The notes beneath the pieces are model-generated. The model was given only the letters and a program-made list of their open reading frames with translations. It did no database searches and was not told the origin of the DNA. The translations under genes were made by a program, and so were the position numbers. Shown in pieces: positions 40,021 through 49,056 of a stretch of 64,000 bases of DNA; within the stretch, counting starts at the first letter, position 1, and each line of letters opens with the position of its first letter. Source of the DNA: Saccharomonospora sp. NB11. GTDB taxonomy: Bacteria; Actinomycetota; Actinomycetes; Mycobacteriales; Pseudonocardiaceae. The stretch is taken from contig NZ_JACBJG010000014.1 of the NCBI RefSeq assembly GCF_015910535.1, positions 62,001 through 126,000 of the forward strand. Direction: 5' to 3'.

Positions 40021-41223
40021 GTGACCGAGGCAAGTCCCGGCGGCGCTGACACGCCGCGTGCACAGTCGTCGGAAGGCGACATGGTTGAGAACTCCGCGAC
40101 CGGTTCTCCGAACGGGGCCGTACCGACGGCGTCGGCTCCGACCGTCGTGGTGGCGGGCGGTGGAACGGCAGGACACATCGAGCCCGCGATGGCGCTCGCG
40201 GACGCGGTGATGCGACTGCGTCCGGACGCCCGTGTCGTCGCGCTCGGCACCGAGCGCGGGTTGGAGAACAAGCTCGTGCCCGCGCGGGGCTATCCGCTGG
40301 AGCTGGTGCCGCCGGTGCCGATGCCGCGCAAGCCGACGTTCGATCTGGTGAAGTTGCCGCTCAAGGTTGCCGACTCGGTGCGTCGGACCCGGGAGGTGCT
40401 CGACCGCGTCGGGGCGGACGTCGTCGTGGGCTTCGGCGGCTACGTCTCGCTGCCCGCCTATCTCGCGGCGCGGGGCCGGGTGCCGATCGTCGTCCACGAG
40501 GCCAACAAGCACGCGGGGCTCGCCAACAAGGTGGGTGCCCGGTTCGCCGCCAAGGTCGTCGCGGCGGTGCCCGGCACGTCGCTGCCGGGCGCGGAGGTCG
40601 TGGGCATCCCGCTGCGCCGGTCCATCACGGCTCTCGACCGGGCGGGGCTACGCGCCGAGGCGCGTCGGCACTTCGGGCTCGACCCGGAGGCACCGGTGCT
40701 CCTGGTGTTCGGCGGCTCGCAGGGGGCGCGCTCGCTGAACACCGCGGTCTCGCAGGCTGCGCGGGAATTCGCCGACGCCGGGGTGTCCGTGCTGCACGCG
40801 CACGGGCCCAAGAACACGCTCGCGGTGCAGGAGTTCCCCGGCAAGCCCCCGTACGTGCCCGTGCCGTACCTGGAGCGCATGGACCTCGCCTACGCCGCCA
40901 CCGACCTGGTGCTCTGCCGGTCGGGTGCGATGACGGTGGCGGAGGTCTCGGCTGTCGGTCTGCCCGCGGTGTTCGTCCCGCTCCCCCACGGCAACGGCGA
41001 GCAGGCTCTCAACGCGAAGCCCGCCGTGGACGCAGGGGCGGCGTTGTTGGTGCCCGACGCGGAGCTGACGAGCGACAAGGTGACCGAACTCGTGATACCT
41101 CTGGTGACCGACCCGGAGCGGCTCTCGCGGATGAGTGCCGCCGCGGTCGGTCTGGGGCACCGGGAAGCCGACGAGGTGCTCGCGGCCATGGTGTTGGCTC
41201 AGGCCGAGGGGAGGGGTCGGTGA
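40021..41223 (+). CDS. murG: undecaprenyl-PP-MurNAc-pentapeptide GlcNAc transferase
   Basis: This is a 400-residue GT28 glycosyltransferase on the inner face of the membrane that converts lipid I to lipid II. The N-terminal glycine loop is [14 protein letters not shown], followed by [17 protein letters not shown] and [15 protein letters not shown]. The C-terminal donor site has [36 protein letters not shown] and GNGEQALNA. The GTG at 40021 is chosen because GGAGAAGGA ends 5 bases before it; an ATG at 40081 with GGAAGG upstream would give 380 residues and is also plausible. The extra N-terminus is disordered, as in other actinobacterial MurG proteins. Confidence 0.95.
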   Translation: MTEASPGGADTPRAQSSEGDMVENSATGSPNGAVPTASAPTVVVAGGGTAGHIEPAMALADAVMRLRPDARVVALGTERGLENKLVPARGYPLELVPPVPMPRKPTFDLVKLPLKVADSVRRTREVLDRVGADVVVGFGGYVSLPAYLAARGRVPIVVHEANKHAGLANKVGARFAAKVVAAVPGTSLPGAEVVGIPLRRSITALDRAGLRAEARRHFGLDPEAPVLLVFGGSQGARSLNTAVSQAAREFADAGVSVLHAHGPKNTLAVQEFPGKPPYVPVPYLERMDLAYAATDLVLCRSGAMTVAEVSAVGLPAVFVPLPHGNGEQALNAKPAVDAGAALLVPDAELTSDKVTELVIPLVTDPERLSRMSAAAVGLGHREADEVLAAMVLAQAEGRGR

Positions 41224-41266
41224 GCTGGTTGAGCACTGCATTCGACGAGGGGGAAGGTTGGGGTCC

Positions 41267-42691
41267 ATGACGGAGACACCCACCGTGCGGGAGTTGCCCG
41301 AGGTGTTGCGACGCCCGCATCTGATCGGCATCGGCGGAGCGGGGATGAGCGGGATTGCGCGCATCCTCCTCGCCCGGGGAGCCCGGGTGTCGGGCTCCGA
41401 CGCCAAGGACTCGCGGGCGTTCCTCACCCTGCGGGCCCAGGGCGCGCGCATCGAGGTGGGGCAGCGAGCGGAGAACCTCGACGTGTTCGACGACGCGCCG
41501 TCGGCGATCGTCGTGTCCACGGCGATCAAGGAGAGCAACCCCGAACTCGCCGCCGCCCGTGAGCGGGACATCCCGGTGTTGCACCGTGCGGAGGCGCTGG
41601 CGGCGCTGATGGAGGGGCACCGCGTCGCCTGCATCGCCGGGACGCACGGCAAGACCTCGACCACGTCGATGCTGACGGTGGCCTTGCAGCACTGCAGGTT
41701 GGACCCGTCCTTCGCGATCGGCGGTGACCTCAACGAGTCGGGAGCCAACGCCCACCACGGCGAGGGCGGGATCTTCGTGGCGGAGGCCGACGAGAGCGAC
41801 GGGTCGTTCCTGTCGTACACGCCGTCGGTGGCCGTCGTGACCAACGTCGAGCCCGATCACCTCGATCACCACGGTACGGCCGAGGCTTACCACCAGGTGT
41901 TCACGGAGTTCGTGCGCCGCATCGACCCGGACGGCGTGCTGGTCGTGTGTGTGGACGACCCGGCGGCGGCCGACCTGGCCACGTTCGCCGACGGCATCGG
42001 CCTGCGGGTGCGGCGCTACGGTCGGGCGGCCACGGGCGACGGTGACGCCCACGTCGTCGACTACCGCCCGAGCGAGGACGGCGGTGTCGTGCGGGTCGTG
42101 CTCGGCGGTGAGGAACTCGAGGTGCGGGTCGCGGTCCCCGGCGAGCACATGGCGTTCAACGCCGTGGGCGCGTTGCTGGCGGGTCTGGAGCTCGGTGCCG
42201 ATCCGACGGCACTGGCCGAGGGACTCGCCGCCTTCGGAGGCGTGCGTCGCCGGTTCGAGTACAAGGGCCGGTCCGCCGACGTCCGGGTGTACGACGACTA
42301 TGCCCACCACCCGACGGAGGTCGAGGCGCAGTTGCGGGCGGTGCGGCAGGCGGCGGGCAGTGGCCGGGTCGTCGTCGTGTTCCAGCCGCACCTGTACTCG
42401 CGGACCAAGGCGTTCGCGAGCGAGTTCGGCGAGGCTCTGGGGCTGGCAGACGAGGTCGTCGTGCTGGACGTCTACGGCGCCCGTGAGGACCCCGAGCCCG
42501 GGGTCACGGGCGAGTTGGTGGCCTCGCGGGTCCGTGGTGCGAACGTCCACTACGAGCCCGCCTTCGACCGGGTCGTTCCCCTGGTCGCCGACCTGGTCAA
42601 GCCCGGTGATCTCGTGGTGACGATGGGGGCGGGCGACGTCACCCAGCTCGGCCCCGAGGTACTCGCCGAGCTGGACCGTCGCGACCACTGA
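41267..42691 (+). CDS. murC: UDP-N-acetylmuramate--L-alanine ligase
   Basis: This 474-residue ligase adds the first stem residue. The dinucleotide-like loop [14 protein letters not shown] lies near the N-terminus. The P-loop is [12 protein letters not shown] (about residues 124-135). The conserved [13 protein letters not shown] and [12 protein letters not shown] motifs are present. The ATG at 41267 follows GGGGGAAGG. The 43-base gap from murG contains only this ribosome site. Fourteen bases separate it from ftsQ. Confidence 0.96.
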   Translation: MTETPTVRELPEVLRRPHLIGIGGAGMSGIARILLARGARVSGSDAKDSRAFLTLRAQGARIEVGQRAENLDVFDDAPSAIVVSTAIKESNPELAAARERDIPVLHRAEALAALMEGHRVACIAGTHGKTSTTSMLTVALQHCRLDPSFAIGGDLNESGANAHHGEGGIFVAEADESDGSFLSYTPSVAVVTNVEPDHLDHHGTAEAYHQVFTEFVRRIDPDGVLVVCVDDPAAADLATFADGIGLRVRRYGRAATGDGDAHVVDYRPSEDGGVVRVVLGGEELEVRVAVPGEHMAFNAVGALLAGLELGADPTALAEGLAAFGGVRRRFEYKGRSADVRVYDDYAHHPTEVEAQLRAVRQAAGSGRVVVVFQPHLYSRTKAFASEFGEALGLADEVVVLDVYGAREDPEPGVTGELVASRVRGANVHYEPAFDRVVPLVADLVKPGDLVVTMGAGDVTQLGPEVLAELDRRDH

Positions 42692-42704
42692 GGACGACGC
42701 CGCC

Positions 42705-43529
42705 GTGGCCACGACACGTCAGCGCGGTTCCCGTCGCTCCCGGGCGACGGGAACCGGGTCGTCCCGTGGTGCGCGACCGGCCCGGGGCACCGGACGCGGA
42801 ACGGCCCCGGGACGGCGTTCTGCGCGGACGTCGGGCGCGTCGGGGTCGAGGAAGGGGCACAGCCACCGGGTGAGGCAGCGACGCCGCATCGTCGCGCTGA
42901 GCGCCGTCACCGTGGTGGGCCTCGGCTATCTGCTGTTCTTCACCTCGTTCCTCGGGGTGAGCACGGTGGAGGTGGTGGGCGCGCGCACGGTGGCCGAGCG
43001 AGACGTGCTCGCGGCTGCCGAGGTGGCCGAGAACGAGCCGTTGTTGCGCCTGGACACCGACGCGGTGGCCGAGCGGGTCGCCACGCTGCCCGACATCGCG
43101 ACGGCGACGGTGGAGCGGAGCCTGCCGTCCACCGTCACGATCACCGTGACGGAGCGGCGAGCGGTCGCCTACCACGACGGCGATCGCGGTCTCCGCCTCG
43201 TCGACGCGGCCGGTGTGCCGTACAAGACCGTGCCCGAGCCTCCGGACGGGCTGCCGCGCCTCGAACTGTTCGACCCGGGCCCCGCCGACGACGTGACGCG
43301 GGCGGTGACGACCGTGCTCGCGGCGTTGCCCGCCGAACTCGCCGACGAGGTCGTGGCCGCGAGGGCGAGCACGCCCGGTGCCGTCGAGTTCGACCTGGCC
43401 GACGGTCGGGTCGTGCGGTGGGGCGACGCCGACCAGAACACGCAGAAGGCCCAGGTGCTCGCCGTCCTGCTCACGCGGGAGGGCGAGGTGTACGACGTGT
43501 CGAGCCCGGAGCTGCCCACCGTCTCGTGA
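42705..43529 (+). CDS. ftsQ: cell division protein FtsQ
   Basis: This 274-residue bitopic membrane protein of the divisome links early and late division proteins. A very basic, arginine/glycine-rich cytoplasmic tail of about 60 residues is followed by one transmembrane helix (around VALSAVTVVGLGYLLFF). A POTRA domain follows (about 88-160, beginning VSTVEVVGARTVAERDVL), and then the FtsQ beta domain. The GTG start lies 14 bases after murC. In most actinobacteria ftsZ follows directly; here a DUF664 gene and 216 bases intervene. Confidence 0.92.
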   Translation: MATTRQRGSRRSRATGTGSSRGARPARGTGRGTAPGRRSARTSGASGSRKGHSHRVRQRRRIVALSAVTVVGLGYLLFFTSFLGVSTVEVVGARTVAERDVLAAAEVAENEPLLRLDTDAVAERVATLPDIATATVERSLPSTVTITVTERRAVAYHDGDRGLRLVDAAGVPYKTVPEPPDGLPRLELFDPGPADDVTRAVTTVLAALPAELADEVVAARASTPGAVEFDLADGRVVRWGDADQNTQKAQVLAVLLTREGEVYDVSSPELPTVS

Positions 43530-43557
43530 CGAAAGCGGGACGTGGCAATGTGAACGC

Positions 43558-44064
43558 GTGAGCAAGATCGACACGCGTCCCGAGCCGCCGCACAACGGAT
43601 CGGAACGCGACACCCTGGGCGGGTTCCTCGATTTCCTGCGCGCGACGATCCGCTGGAAGTGCGAGGGCCTGACCGACGAGCAGGCTCGCCGAGCGCTGTT
43701 GCCGAGTGAGCTCACCACGGTGTCGGGACTGGTCGGCCATCTCACCTACGTCGAGCACTACTGGTTCGAGGTCGTGCTGGCGGGTGAGCCGAACGTGTGG
43801 TCCGAGGCGCTCGCGTCCGACCCGGACGCCGAGTTCCGTCGCGCGCTCGATGTCCCGTTGGCGATTCTGCTCGACCGTTACGAGGCGCAGTGCGAGCGCA
43901 GCCGCCACATCGTGGCGAACCGGGCGTTGGAGGACGAGGTGCCCTTCCGCGAGGGAGTGGTGAGCGTTCGGTTCGTCCTGACTCACCTGATCGAGGAGAC
44001 GGGTCGTCATGCCGGACACCTGGACGTGTTACGAGAACTACTCGATGGACGGACAGGTGAGTGA
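43558..44064 (+). CDS. DinB/DUF664 (mini-DinB) family protein
   Basis: This 168-residue helical-bundle protein is of the DinB/YfiT superfamily. The subfamily marks are GHLTYVEHYWFE in the second helix and EETGRHAGHLDVLRELLDG at the end, which place the three histidines that bind a metal in this fold. Relatives include thiol-dependent (mycothiol or bacillithiol) transferases, but a specific reaction cannot be assigned. The GTG at 43558 is the only sensible start; CAATGT lies 6 bases before it as a possible leaderless -10. It sits between ftsQ and ftsZ, 28 bases after ftsQ, with no evident link to division. Confidence 0.85.
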   Translation: MSKIDTRPEPPHNGSERDTLGGFLDFLRATIRWKCEGLTDEQARRALLPSELTTVSGLVGHLTYVEHYWFEVVLAGEPNVWSEALASDPDAEFRRALDVPLAILLDRYEAQCERSRHIVANRALEDEVPFREGVVSVRFVLTHLIEETGRHAGHLDVLRELLDGRTGE

Positions 44065-44165
44065 GCACGGGGAAACACGTTGTGGCGAAAGACGTTTGCG
44101 ACACGCCGCGTGGCTGCTGGATTCCTGGCTGCAGTGTGCCTACGGTCCGTCAGCAACGTTGGTAG

Positions 44166-44194
44166 TTGACATAACTCTCGACCTCTACTTCAGG
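44166..44194 (+). promoter_or_regulatory. candidate ftsZ promoter
   Basis: A consensus -35 TTGACA (44166-44171) is followed by 17 bases and TTCAGG, a weak -10; shifting by one base gives TCAGGT. It lies about 90 bases before the ftsZ start in a 216-base gap with no gene, so ftsZ has its own promoter besides read-through. Confidence 0.55.
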
Positions 44195-44280
44195 TTCAGG
44201 GTTCTCGCGGATCGGCCCGCGCTCGTCGACGATCCAGCGCCGATGCACGACAGCACCACCACGATCAGGAAGGCAACCCG

Positions 44281-45579
44281 ATGACGCCCCCGCACAATTA
44301 CCTCGCGGTGATCAAGGTCGTCGGAATCGGCGGCGGCGGTGTGAATGCCGTGAATCGCATGATCGAGGTCGGCCTGAAGGGCGTCGAGTTCATCGCGGTG
44401 AACACCGACGCGCAGGCCCTGCTGATGTCCGACGCGGACGTCAAGCTGGACATCGGCCGCGAACTCACGCGGGGCCTCGGCGCGGGCGCGTCCCCCGAGG
44501 TCGGCCAGAAGGCCGCCGAAGACCATCGCGAGGAGATCGAGGAGGTCCTCAAGGGGGCCGACATGGTCTTCGTGACCGCCGGCGAAGGCGGTGGTACCGG
44601 CACCGGCGGCGCGCCCGTCGTCGCGCAGATCGCCCGCAAGCTCGGGGCTCTCACCATCGGCGTGGTCACGCGGCCGTTCTCCTTCGAGGGCAAGCGCCGT
44701 GCGCGGCAGGCGGAGGACGGCATCCAGGCCCTGCGCAACGAGTGCGACACCCTGATCGTGATCCCGAACGACCGGCTGTTGCAGCTCGGCGACATCGGCG
44801 TGTCCCTGATGGACGCGTTCCGCTCCGCCGACGAGGTCCTGCTGTCCGGTGTCCAGGGCATCACCGACCTGATCACGACCCCGGGTCTGATCAACCTCGA
44901 CTTCGCCGACGTCAAGAGCGTGATGTCGGGCGCGGGGAGCGCGCTCATGGGCATCGGCTCCGCGAGGGGCGAGGGACGGGCCGTGCAGGCGGCCGAGAAG
45001 GCCATAAACTCGCCGCTGCTGGAGGCGTCGATGGACGGCGCACACGGTGCTCTGCTGTCCATCGCGGGTGGTTCGGACCTCGGGCTGTTCGAGATCAACG
45101 AGGCGGCCTCCCTGGTCCAGGAATCGGCCCACCCCGAGGCGAACATCATCTTCGGGACGATCATCGACGACTCCCTCGGCGACGAGGTGCGGGTCACCGT
45201 GATCGCGGCGGGCTTCGACGCCGGTGCGCCGACCCACAAGAAGCTCGACCCGGGCACCTTCGGCACGCGCAGCTCGTCCGGCGACTCGGACTCCAGTGGG
45301 TCCCTGTCCCCGACGTCGCGCGAGCAGCGGGACGGTACCTCCCGGTCGCGCAGCGAGGCCACCAACCCGACGCCTCCGGTGAGGAGGGCGACCCCGTCCG
45401 CCGGACAGGGCAGTCAGTCCGGCTCGTTGCCGTCCGCGGGATCGCGCGGGTACTCGGTTCCGTCGCCGACGTCGTCCACGGCGCACCGGACGCAGGGCAG
45501 CCTGCCCAGCCGGTCGTTTCCCGTGAACGACGACCCCAGCGACGACGACGTCGACGTCCCGCCCTTCATGCGCCGCTGA
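44281..45579 (+). CDS. ftsZ: cell division GTPase FtsZ
   Basis: This 432-residue tubulin homologue forms the Z ring. The GTP-binding core has [14 protein letters not shown], the tubulin signature [12 protein letters not shown] at 101-112 and the T7 synergy loop around [13 protein letters not shown] (205-217). The core ends near residue 320. A Ser/Pro-rich linker of about 100 residues leads to the C-terminal peptide [12 protein letters not shown], the site that SepF binds in actinobacteria; sepF is encoded 1.6 kb downstream. GGAAGG precedes the ATG. A 6-bp stem spans the stop (45579-45598) and may be a weak terminator. Confidence 0.98.
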   Translation: MTPPHNYLAVIKVVGIGGGGVNAVNRMIEVGLKGVEFIAVNTDAQALLMSDADVKLDIGRELTRGLGAGASPEVGQKAAEDHREEIEEVLKGADMVFVTAGEGGGTGTGGAPVVAQIARKLGALTIGVVTRPFSFEGKRRARQAEDGIQALRNECDTLIVIPNDRLLQLGDIGVSLMDAFRSADEVLLSGVQGITDLITTPGLINLDFADVKSVMSGAGSALMGIGSARGEGRAVQAAEKAINSPLLEASMDGAHGALLSIAGGSDLGLFEINEAASLVQESAHPEANIIFGTIIDDSLGDEVRVTVIAAGFDAGAPTHKKLDPGTFGTRSSSGDSDSSGSLSPTSREQRDGTSRSRSEATNPTPPVRRATPSAGQGSQSGSLPSAGSRGYSVPSPTSSTAHRTQGSLPSRSFPVNDDPSDDDVDVPPFMRR

Positions 45580-45597
45580 GCCGCCGGACGCCGCGGC

Positions 45598-45603
45598 TAA
45601 GCT
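45598..45603 (+). promoter_or_regulatory. candidate -10 box for the pgeF-yggS operon
   Basis: TAAGCT lies 19 bases after the ftsZ stop and 43 bases before the pgeF start. The same hexamer serves acuC. Here a ribosome site follows, so the message would have a short leader. Confidence 0.35.
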
Positions 45604-45646
45604 CGCGGACGCCGGTGGAAAGCAGGTGTCGAAGGAGTTGAACGCG

Positions 45647-46351
45647 GTGCGCATTCGGCGTGTGGTGACCACGAGGGCGGGCGGACGGTCGAAGCCGCCG
45701 TTCGACTCGTTCAACCTCGGTGATCACGTCGGTGACGATCCCGAGGCCGTGGCCGCCAACCGTCGCCGTCTGGCCCACGAGTTGAGTCTGTCGGAGGACC
45801 GCCTCGCCTGGATGGAGCAGGTGCACGGCCGGACCGTGACCGTCGTGGACGGCACGGAGACCCGTCCCGCCGAGGCCACCGACGCGCTCGTGACCACCGA
45901 ACCCGGGGTGGCGCTCGTGGCGTTGGTCGCCGACTGTGTGCCGGTGCTGCTGGGCGACCCGGAGGCGGGCGTCGTGGCCGCCGTGCACGCGGGCCGGGTC
46001 GGTGCCCGGGTCGGTGTGGTCAGGGCGGCTCTCGAGGTCATGGTCGCGCAGGGAGCGCGACTCGACCGGGTCGAGGCGCTGCTCGGTCCCGCCGTGTGCG
46101 GCGAGTGCTACGAGGTGCCGAAGGCGATGGCCGAGGACGTGGAGGCACACCTTCCGGGCAGTGCGTGCACGAGCCGGAAGGGAACGCCCGCGCTCGATCT
46201 GAAGGCGGGGCTGTGGAATCAGCTGGCCGACTTCGGCGTCGGCAAGATCGGAGTCGACCCGCGGTGCACGATGGAGGACGAGACCCTCTTCAGTCACCGC
46301 AGGAGTGCTCCGACGGGAAGGATCGCGGCCGTCACATGGATGGAGAAGTGA
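45647..46351 (+). CDS. pgeF: YfiH/LACC1-type purine nucleoside phosphorylase (peptidoglycan editing factor)
   Basis: This 234-residue protein is of the copper/zinc-binding YfiH family. Members act as multifunctional purine nucleoside phosphorylases and prevent mis-incorporation of serine into the cell-wall stem peptide. The metal ligands are visible in MEQVHGRTV, ADCVPVLL and AVHAGRVG. The CGECYEVP and FSHRR motifs are also typical. AAGGAG (45632-45637) placed 9 bases before the GTG at 45647 decides the start; an in-frame GTG at 45626 lies upstream of that site. The stop overlaps the yggS GTG. Confidence 0.88.
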   Translation: MRIRRVVTTRAGGRSKPPFDSFNLGDHVGDDPEAVAANRRRLAHELSLSEDRLAWMEQVHGRTVTVVDGTETRPAEATDALVTTEPGVALVALVADCVPVLLGDPEAGVVAAVHAGRVGARVGVVRAALEVMVAQGARLDRVEALLGPAVCGECYEVPKAMAEDVEAHLPGSACTSRKGTPALDLKAGLWNQLADFGVGKIGVDPRCTMEDETLFSHRRSAPTGRIAAVTWMEK

Positions 46352-47085
46352 ACGACCAGCAACGTCACGACGAGATCGCGGCGGCGCTGCGCGCGGTGAC
46401 CGAGCGCGTGGCGGCGGCGTGTCGCCGCGCCGGACGCTCGCCCGACGAGGTCCGGATGATCGCCGTCACCAAGACGTTCCCGGCTTCGGACGCCGCGGTG
46501 CTGGCCGATCTCGGTGTGCGCGACTTCGGGGAGAACCGGGTCCAGGAGGCCGCCGCGAAGGTCGAGGAGGTGGCGCGCCTGCGTCCGGAGGCCGACGTGC
46601 GGTGGCACATGCTCGGCCGACTCCAGCGCAACAAGGCGCGATCGGTGGCGAGGTGGGCCGCGGAGGTGCAGTCGGTGGACTCCCTCCGGCTGGCCGACAC
46701 GCTCACCAAGGCGGTGCGGGCCGCACTGGACTCGGGCGAGCGGGATCGGCCGCTCGACGTGCTCGTCCAGGTCAGCCTCGACGACGATCCGTCGCGTGGC
46801 GGCTGCCCGGTCGACGATCTTAGTGAGCTCGCCGACACAATCGCCCGGCAGAGTGATCTTCTCCACTTACGCGGTGTGATGGCCGTCGCGCCGCTGGGAG
46901 TCGACCCCGCGCCGGCCTTCGACCGGCTAGCCTCGATCTCCGAGATGCTGCGGAAAGATCATCCGGGGGCCACGGAGATCTCGGCGGGCATGAGTGGTGA
47001 TCTGGATCAGGCCATCGCGTACGGCTCGACGTGTGTGCGTGTCGGAACCGCGTTGCTCGGCGGACGAGGTTTAGCCTCCCCCTAG
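46348..47085 (+). CDS. yggS: YggS/PLPBP family pyridoxal-phosphate-binding protein
   Basis: This 245-residue single-domain TIM-barrel protein binds PLP and keeps vitamin B6 and amino acid pools balanced. The PLP lysine is in MIAVTKTFPASD, followed by FGENRVQEA, WHMLGRLQRNKAR and the phosphate-binding SAGMSGDLDQAIAYGSTCVRVGT region at the end. The GTG at 46348 overlaps the pgeF stop (GTGA) with GGAG before it; an ATG four codons earlier is less likely. Its place between ftsZ and sepF is standard in actinobacteria. Confidence 0.93.
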   Translation: MNDQQRHDEIAAALRAVTERVAAACRRAGRSPDEVRMIAVTKTFPASDAAVLADLGVRDFGENRVQEAAAKVEEVARLRPEADVRWHMLGRLQRNKARSVARWAAEVQSVDSLRLADTLTKAVRAALDSGERDRPLDVLVQVSLDDDPSRGGCPVDDLSELADTIARQSDLLHLRGVMAVAPLGVDPAPAFDRLASISEMLRKDHPGATEISAGMSGDLDQAIAYGSTCVRVGTALLGGRGLASP

Positions 47086-47166
47086 CAAGGTCCACCCGAG
47101 CGGCATCCAGACGGCCCGACCGTGTGTTGGACCGCACGAGTAGACCGTGGAGGGCGAGGGAGAGGC

Positions 47167-47784
47167 ATGAGCGCGCTGCAGAAGCTGAAGGCCTACTTCG
47201 GGATGGTCCCTGCTGAGGACGACGAGTACGACTTCGACGACGACTACCGGCGCGACTACCAGAGCGACGACTACACCTACGACGAGTCGACCTACAAGGA
47301 CTCGACGAGGCGCTCCCGGCCGCGCTACCGCGTCATGGACGAGTTCGAGGAGGCCGAGAGCCCTTCGAGCCGAGTCCGTCGTGGCTCGTCCCGCAGTGAA
47401 CCGGCCGTCCACGGCTCCCTGGCGATGGACCGGCAGCCCGAACCGGTGGCTCGGGTACGGCCGATGAGTTCCGTGACCCCGGCGGCGGATTCCGCGCGTG
47501 ATCCGCTGAGCCGCATCATCACGTTGCACCCGACGAGTTACGCGGAGGCACGTGAGATCGGTGAGGCGTACCGGGACGGGGCGCCTGTGATCATGAACCT
47601 GACGGAGATGGAGAACGCCGACGCCAAGCGTCTGGTCGACTTCGCGGCTGGTCTGGCCTTCGCGCTGCGCGGGTCCATGGACAAGGTCACCAACAAGGTG
47701 TTCTTGCTCTCACCGCCCGACGTGGACGTGACGGCGGAGGATCGCAGGCGCATTGCGGAGGGCGGGTTGTTCCTCCGGCACTGA
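47167..47784 (+). CDS. sepF: cell division protein SepF
   Basis: This 205-residue protein is the membrane anchor of FtsZ in actinobacteria. The N-terminal amphipathic helix [12 protein letters not shown] is the membrane-binding segment. It is followed by a highly acidic, tyrosine-rich linker (residues 15-45) and a charged disordered stretch. The C-terminal domain (about 115-205) begins at [20 protein letters not shown] and includes [27 protein letters not shown], which forms the dimer that grips the FtsZ tail. GGGAGAGG precedes the ATG. An 81-base gap separates it from yggS. Confidence 0.95.
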   Translation: MSALQKLKAYFGMVPAEDDEYDFDDDYRRDYQSDDYTYDESTYKDSTRRSRPRYRVMDEFEEAESPSSRVRRGSSRSEPAVHGSLAMDRQPEPVARVRPMSSVTPAADSARDPLSRIITLHPTSYAEAREIGEAYRDGAPVIMNLTEMENADAKRLVDFAAGLAFALRGSMDKVTNKVFLLSPPDVDVTAEDRRRIAEGGLFLRH

Positions 47785-47807
47785 TCACGAAGCCGACGTG
47801 TGGCAGA

Positions 47808-48101
47808 GTGGTCACCGTGGTCGCTGTTCGCATGATCCTGTACTGGCTGCTGTTCGCGTTCTGGCTCCTGCTCACGGCGCGTATCGTGGTGGAGCTCGTT
47901 CGTGCCTTCGCTCGTGACTGGCGCCCCGTCGGTGGGGTTGCGGTCACGCTGGAGACCATCTACACAGTGACCGACCCACCGGTTCGGCTCGTGCGTCGGA
48001 TTATTCCGATCGTACGGATCGGCGGAGTGGGACTAGACCTATCGATTATGGTGCTGCTGTTGGTTGTGTTCATACTGATGCAGCTGGCGCTGCCCGGGTA
48101 A
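47808..48101 (+). CDS. YggT family membrane protein
   Basis: This is a 97-residue protein with two transmembrane helices (about 10-27 and 76-95), separated by the conserved loop ending TDPPVRLVRRIIPIVRIGGVGLDLS. YggT proteins occur between sepF and divIVA in most Gram-positive bacteria and are thought to influence division or osmotic behaviour, without a proven activity. GTG codons at 47808 and 47817 are both possible starts; neither has a good ribosome site. Confidence 0.85.
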   Translation: MVTVVAVRMILYWLLFAFWLLLTARIVVELVRAFARDWRPVGGVAVTLETIYTVTDPPVRLVRRIIPIVRIGGVGLDLSIMVLLLVVFILMQLALPG

Positions 48102-48150
48102 CGGGGAACCCGGGTGGAACGGCAGGCCATGGAGTGCGTGAGGTGATCTG

Positions 48151-48990
48151 ATGTCGTTGACTCCTGCTGACGTGCATAACGTCGCGTTCAGCAAGCCTCC
48201 GATCGGCAAGCGGGGCTACAACGAGGACGAGGTGGACGCGTTCCTCGACCTTGTGGAGACCGAGCTTGCCCGGTTGATTGAGGACAATAACGAGCTGCGG
48301 CAGCAGGTCGAACAGCTCGATGCCGAGTTGGAATCAACTCGTAGCGAGTTGGAATCCGCGAAGGCCCACGGTGCCAGGGACGACGCGCCCTCGCGCCGGC
48401 TCGCGCCGGTTCCGCCCCCCGCGACCGCGATGGAGCAGACCCAGGCCACCGGTCTGATGCCCGACGCCGGTGAGCCGAACGTCCAGGCGGCGAAGGTGCT
48501 CGGCCTCGCCCAGGAGATGGCCGACCGGCTCACCGCCGAGGCGAAGACCGAGTCGGACAGCATGCTCGCCGAGGCGCGGACGAAGTCGGAGCAGTTGCTC
48601 TCCGACGCCCGGTCCAAGGCCGACTCGATGGTCAACGAGGCGCGCACCCGCGCCGAGACCATGCTCAACGAGGCGCGCACCAGGGCGGAGACGCTGGAGC
48701 GCCAGGCGCGCGAGAAGGCGACCAACATGGATCGCGAGGCGCAGCGCAAGTACACCGAGACGCTGAACAACCTCAACACCGAGAAGTCCGCGCTCAACAA
48801 GAAGATCGAAGAGCTGCGCACGATCGAACGCGAGTACCGCACCCGCCTCCGGGGCTTCCTGGAGTCGCAGCTGCGGGAGTTGGACGACAGGGGATCGGCG
48901 GCGCCCGCGTCGGCGTCCACATCGAGCTCCAGCAGCTCGAGCAGCAGCGGACAGGGCTACTCGTTCGGTCCGCGCGCTGAGGCCGGCTGA
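48151..48990 (+). CDS. divIVA: polar scaffold protein DivIVA (Wag31)
   Basis: This 279-residue coiled-coil protein marks negatively curved membrane and directs polar growth and septum placement in actinobacteria. The N-terminal DivIVA domain (about 1-65) reads [20 protein letters not shown], then [15 protein letters not shown] proline-rich linker (about 85-110) leads to a long coiled coil (about 110-245) that contains tandem [11 protein letters not shown]-type heptads. The tail is a serine stretch of nine residues and a short glycine-rich end. Phosphorylation by Ser/Thr kinases is known for the family but no site can be assigned here. Confidence 0.95.
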   Translation: MSLTPADVHNVAFSKPPIGKRGYNEDEVDAFLDLVETELARLIEDNNELRQQVEQLDAELESTRSELESAKAHGARDDAPSRRLAPVPPPATAMEQTQATGLMPDAGEPNVQAAKVLGLAQEMADRLTAEAKTESDSMLAEARTKSEQLLSDARSKADSMVNEARTRAETMLNEARTRAETLERQAREKATNMDREAQRKYTETLNNLNTEKSALNKKIEELRTIEREYRTRLRGFLESQLRELDDRGSAAPASASTSSSSSSSSSGQGYSFGPRAEAG

Positions 48991-49003
48991 GGCGGCCAGC
49001 CGG
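48983..49003 (+). terminator. hairpin over the divIVA stop
   Basis: CCGGCTG and CAGCCGG form a perfect 7-bp stem with a 7-base loop, starting inside the last codons of divIVA. It lacks a T run, so termination is only possible. Confidence 0.4.
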
Positions 49004-49056
49004 GCGTTATGGCAGGTCACCCGGTCGTGACGCCCGTGGCTGTGTTGTAATTCACC

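Noticed and set aside
44009-44284. 91-codon open frame covering the ftsZ promoter region
   Set aside because: It starts inside the DUF664 gene, ends over the ftsZ start codon, has no ribosome site and crosses the TTGACA promoter.
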